33,654 nt of DNA. It comes from Betaproteobacteria bacterium (lineage in GTDB: Bacteria; Pseudomonadota; Gammaproteobacteria; Burkholderiales; SG8-39). The stretch covers positions 1-33,654 of the forward strand of contig JADJPT010000036.1 in assembly GCA_016713125.1 (NCBI GenBank). Reading direction: 5' to 3'. Position numbers and translations under genes: made by a program. Shown here in pieces: positions 32,063 to 33,654 of this stretch; positions within the stretch are counted from its first letter, which is position 1, and each line of letters begins with the position of its first letter. The notes under the pieces are model-generated. The model ran no database searches. It was not told where the DNA came from and saw only the letters and a program-made list of their open reading frames with translations.

Positions 32063-33415
32063 TCAGCGGAAATCGCGACGCACCGTGACAGAAACCTCGT
32101 AGCGCTCGAAATCGTTGAGGCTGACATTCGAGTCGTTGCGCGTGTAAGCCATCTGCGGCCGCAGGCTCCAGTCGCGGGCCACCTGCCAGTTCAGCCCGAT
32201 CGACAGGTCGTACTGCAGGTCTTGCCGCGTGGTCAGGAACAGCGGGTTCTGCTGCTCATAGGTCGATTTCTGCACAGTCGCGGTGGCGAACCAGTCGGCG
32301 TCGGCGCGCAACGCACGCTGCACGCCCGCGCGCACGCCCCACAACCTGCGGTCGCCGTCCGAGCGCCCGTCGGTGGCGACCTCGTCGCCGCGGAAGGCGC
32401 TCGCATAGGCGAAGGTGCGCGTCGACTCGTCCAGCACGCGCACGGCGCCCGCCCCGTACATGAACAGGTTGGAACTGTTGGCGCGCGTGGCCGCCTGGAC
32501 GTAGCGTATGCGCGAATCCTGCCCATAGACCGAGAACTGCGTGCGCGCATCCAGCGTGTGCCTGCGTGCGTCGGTACGAAGCGTTGTCCAGCTCGTAGTC
32601 ATTGCGCCCACCTGCGGGCGCAGGTTGTCACGCTCTCCCGCGTATTGCAGGCCACCGCGATAGTCGACGTTGCGGTAATCGAAGGTGTCGGCCTTGAAGT
32701 TGGCGCGCTGGCGCAGGTCCGCACCGGCGATTGCGCTGTACCCGGCACCCAGCTCGTAGGCCGCATCCACGCCACCACCCACCGCGAGGAAGGCGTCGGC
32801 GCGCTTTACGGCGGTCGATGCGAGCGTGAAATTGACGCCGAACAGCGGCACATACAGCGAACCCTGCGAGGTCGAGCTGTTGACGTTGCTGTCGTTGCCG
32901 AAGCTCGCGTCCACATGTCCGGTAAGACGCAGTCTGCGGCCTCGTGTGCGCTGGTCTATCGCCGCCAGGTAGCGCTCTATGGTCGTCCGCGCCCCCGGCG
33001 GCGGATCGAAGCGCATCACGGATTCAAATTCGGTGCGCGCACGCTCCATGTCGCCCAAGGCGAAGTACGCGCGCCCCATGTCCAGGCGCGCGGCGGCATG
33101 GTTGGGACTGACCGCCAGCACCCGCTCGAACACCAGAGTGGCGAGGTCGGCACGCCCGGAGTCCAACGCAGCCACCCCCAGCAGGTAGTCGAAGTCCTCG
33201 CGACCCGCCTGCGCAAACTCGTGCGGCGAAAGCAGGCGCCAGGCCTCGTCCGCCCTGCCCGCGCGCAACAGTTGTTCGGCGCGCGCCATTTCCGGCGCGA
33301 CTCCGGGAAGGTTGGCTTGCGCATGCGCCAGTCCGGCACAGGCGCACAGCGCGATGGCGAGGCACCGCAATGCGCACAGGCGTAGTTCGGTAAGCATGGG
33401 TCGAGCCGATTCCAT
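32063..33415 (-). CDS. TPR/outer-membrane beta-barrel protein, Slam (DUF560)-like
   Basis: A 450-residue protein from ATG 33415 with a signal peptide (core LRCLAIALCACAGLAHA, cleavage near AHA-QA). Residues 40-150 hold TPR-like helices (EMARAEQLLRAGRADEAWRLL, FDYLLGVAALDSGRADLATL, AAARLDMGRAYFALGDMERA). From about 165 to the end there are alternating-hydrophobicity strands beginning LTGHVDASFGNDSNVN, a motif like the DSNVN of Slam barrels, and ending YEVSVTVRRDF plus one Arg. This is the layout of surface lipoprotein assembly modifiers. It is transcribed ahead of the FecR-domain gene, 86 bases apart, so the FecR protein is the obvious candidate cargo. TAGGAT lies seven bases before the ATG. 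Confidence in the barrel is high, in the Slam assignment moderate. Confidence 0.72.
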   Translation of the reverse strand: MESARPMLTELRLCALRCLAIALCACAGLAHAQANLPGVAPEMARAEQLLRAGRADEAWRLLSPHEFAQAGREDFDYLLGVAALDSGRADLATLVFERVLAVSPNHAAARLDMGRAYFALGDMERARTEFESVMRFDPPPGARTTIERYLAAIDQRTRGRRLRLTGHVDASFGNDSNVNSSTSQGSLYVPLFGVNFTLASTAVKRADAFLAVGGGVDAAYELGAGYSAIAGADLRQRANFKADTFDYRNVDYRGGLQYAGERDNLRPQVGAMTTSWTTLRTDARRHTLDARTQFSVYGQDSRIRYVQAATRANSSNLFMYGAGAVRVLDESTRTFAYASAFRGDEVATDGRSDGDRRLWGVRAGVQRALRADADWFATATVQKSTYEQQNPLFLTTRQDLQYDLSIGLNWQVARDWSLRPQMAYTRNDSNVSLNDFERYEVSVTVRRDFR

Positions 33416-33474
33416 GGTGCGAATCCTAGCTCACAACCCTATTTCATCAATACGTTATACTGAATATATGAGGT

Positions 33475-33516
33475 AAATTCTTGAATTTGAGCGGCATTGT
33501 TGCGTGTATGCAACAA
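33475..33516. promoter_or_regulatory. AT-rich intergenic segment with two inverted repeats
   Basis: The segment 33430-33520 is far richer in A and T than the rest of the window and lies upstream of the TPR/barrel gene. It contains AAATTC-TT-GAATTT (33475-33488) and TTGTTGC-N6-GCAACAA (33497-33516), which look like operators. No clear -35/-10 pair at standard spacing could be fixed, though TATAAC and TATATT occur on the minus strand. Confidence 0.4.
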
Positions 33517-33519
33517 ATC

Positions 33520-33539
33520 AAAAAACCGCCGCTGGCGGC
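33520..33539 (-). terminator. Rho-independent terminator of the gene entering at the right edge
   Basis: On the minus strand CCGCC-AGC-GGCGG (33538-33526) is followed by six T (33525-33520). The stem is short but GC-only. It lies 27 bases after the stop codon of the partial gene at 33566. Confidence 0.65.
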
Positions 33540-33565
33540 ACAGACGTTGTGCCCGGGTCCGGCGA

Positions 33566-33654
33566 TCAGCCCTGGCGCACGCAGTCCACGAAGTAGCACA
33601 CCCCGCCGGCGCCCGGCTCTTCGACCAGGCCGTGGATATCGGACTCGAAACCCG
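33566..33654 (-). CDS. C-terminal fragment of an unidentified gene
   Basis: The last 28 codons of a minus-strand gene that begins outside the window, ending GAGGVCYFVDCVRQG and a TGA at 33566. Two cysteines lie close together. The piece is too short to assign a family. Its position before a terminator supports a real coding end. Confidence 0.5.
   Translation of the reverse strand, partial: GFESDIHGLVEEPGAGGVCYFVDCVRQG

Overview
The window is GC-rich, densely coded bacterial chromosome. A Bug-type (TctC-like) tripartite tricarboxylate receptor gene, a CoxD/CoxE/CoxG set, a divergent pmbA/darP pair, a GlrK-QseG-GlrR module and the codon usage all point to a betaproteobacterium, most likely of the order Burkholderiales. 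I see no rRNA, tRNA, CRISPR array, insertion sequence or phage gene, and no gene-free stretch longer than about 235 bases.

Layout. (1) 1-10.1 kb: an accessory catabolic block. On the minus strand a probable operon runs from the FAD, [2Fe-2S] and molybdopterin subunits of a xanthine-dehydrogenase-type hydroxylase into a Bug solute receptor and a tricarballylate-dehydrogenase-like flavoprotein. Divergent from it, on the plus strand, lie an AraC-type regulator and the maturation/anchoring genes coxD (MoxR AAA ATPase), coxE (VWA) and coxG (SRPBCC with a His-rich linker and a membrane anchor). Two 12-bp direct repeats 21 bp apart sit in the divergent promoter. (2) 10.1-15.9 kb: mostly housekeeping genes: alanyl-tRNA editing protein, a cyclase-like protein with altered catalytic residues, a DsbA/FrnE-like oxidoreductase, an apparently exported methyltransferase, pmbA, darP, a DUF3237 protein and mogA. 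(3) 15.9-21.7 kb: a TetR-MFP-RND efflux operon with palindromic operators, and a divergent carboxylesterase gene. (4) 21.7-25.5 kb: a PilZ-like protein, a receiver-Ser/Thr kinase fusion and thyA. (5) 25.5-30.4 kb: the sensor kinase glrK, lipoprotein gene qseG and sigma-54 activator gene glrR, then a glycine-zipper lipoprotein gene that carries a consensus sigma-54 promoter and an upstream TGTC-N10-GACA palindrome, then a small membrane protein gene; folA is divergent from glrK. (6) 30.4-33.4 kb: a FecR-domain exported protein and a TPR/beta-barrel outer-membrane protein of the Slam (DUF560) type, followed by the end of an unidentified gene.

The most interesting structure is the GlrK-QseG-GlrR module, because a likely target of the activator can be read directly beside it: a lipoprotein gene, not the GlmY small RNA known from enterobacteria. 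Also notable are the FecR/Slam-like pair, a recurring TANAAT-N6-ATG arrangement that suggests leaderless transcripts (araC-type gene, estB-like gene, folA), and the kinase fusion.

Caution: about fourteen frameshifts interrupt nine conserved genes, including mogA, darP and glrK, often in short C or G runs. Conserved sequence continues in the new frame each time, so uncorrected assembly indels are more likely than true gene decay. Functions are inferred from recognised motifs without database searches.
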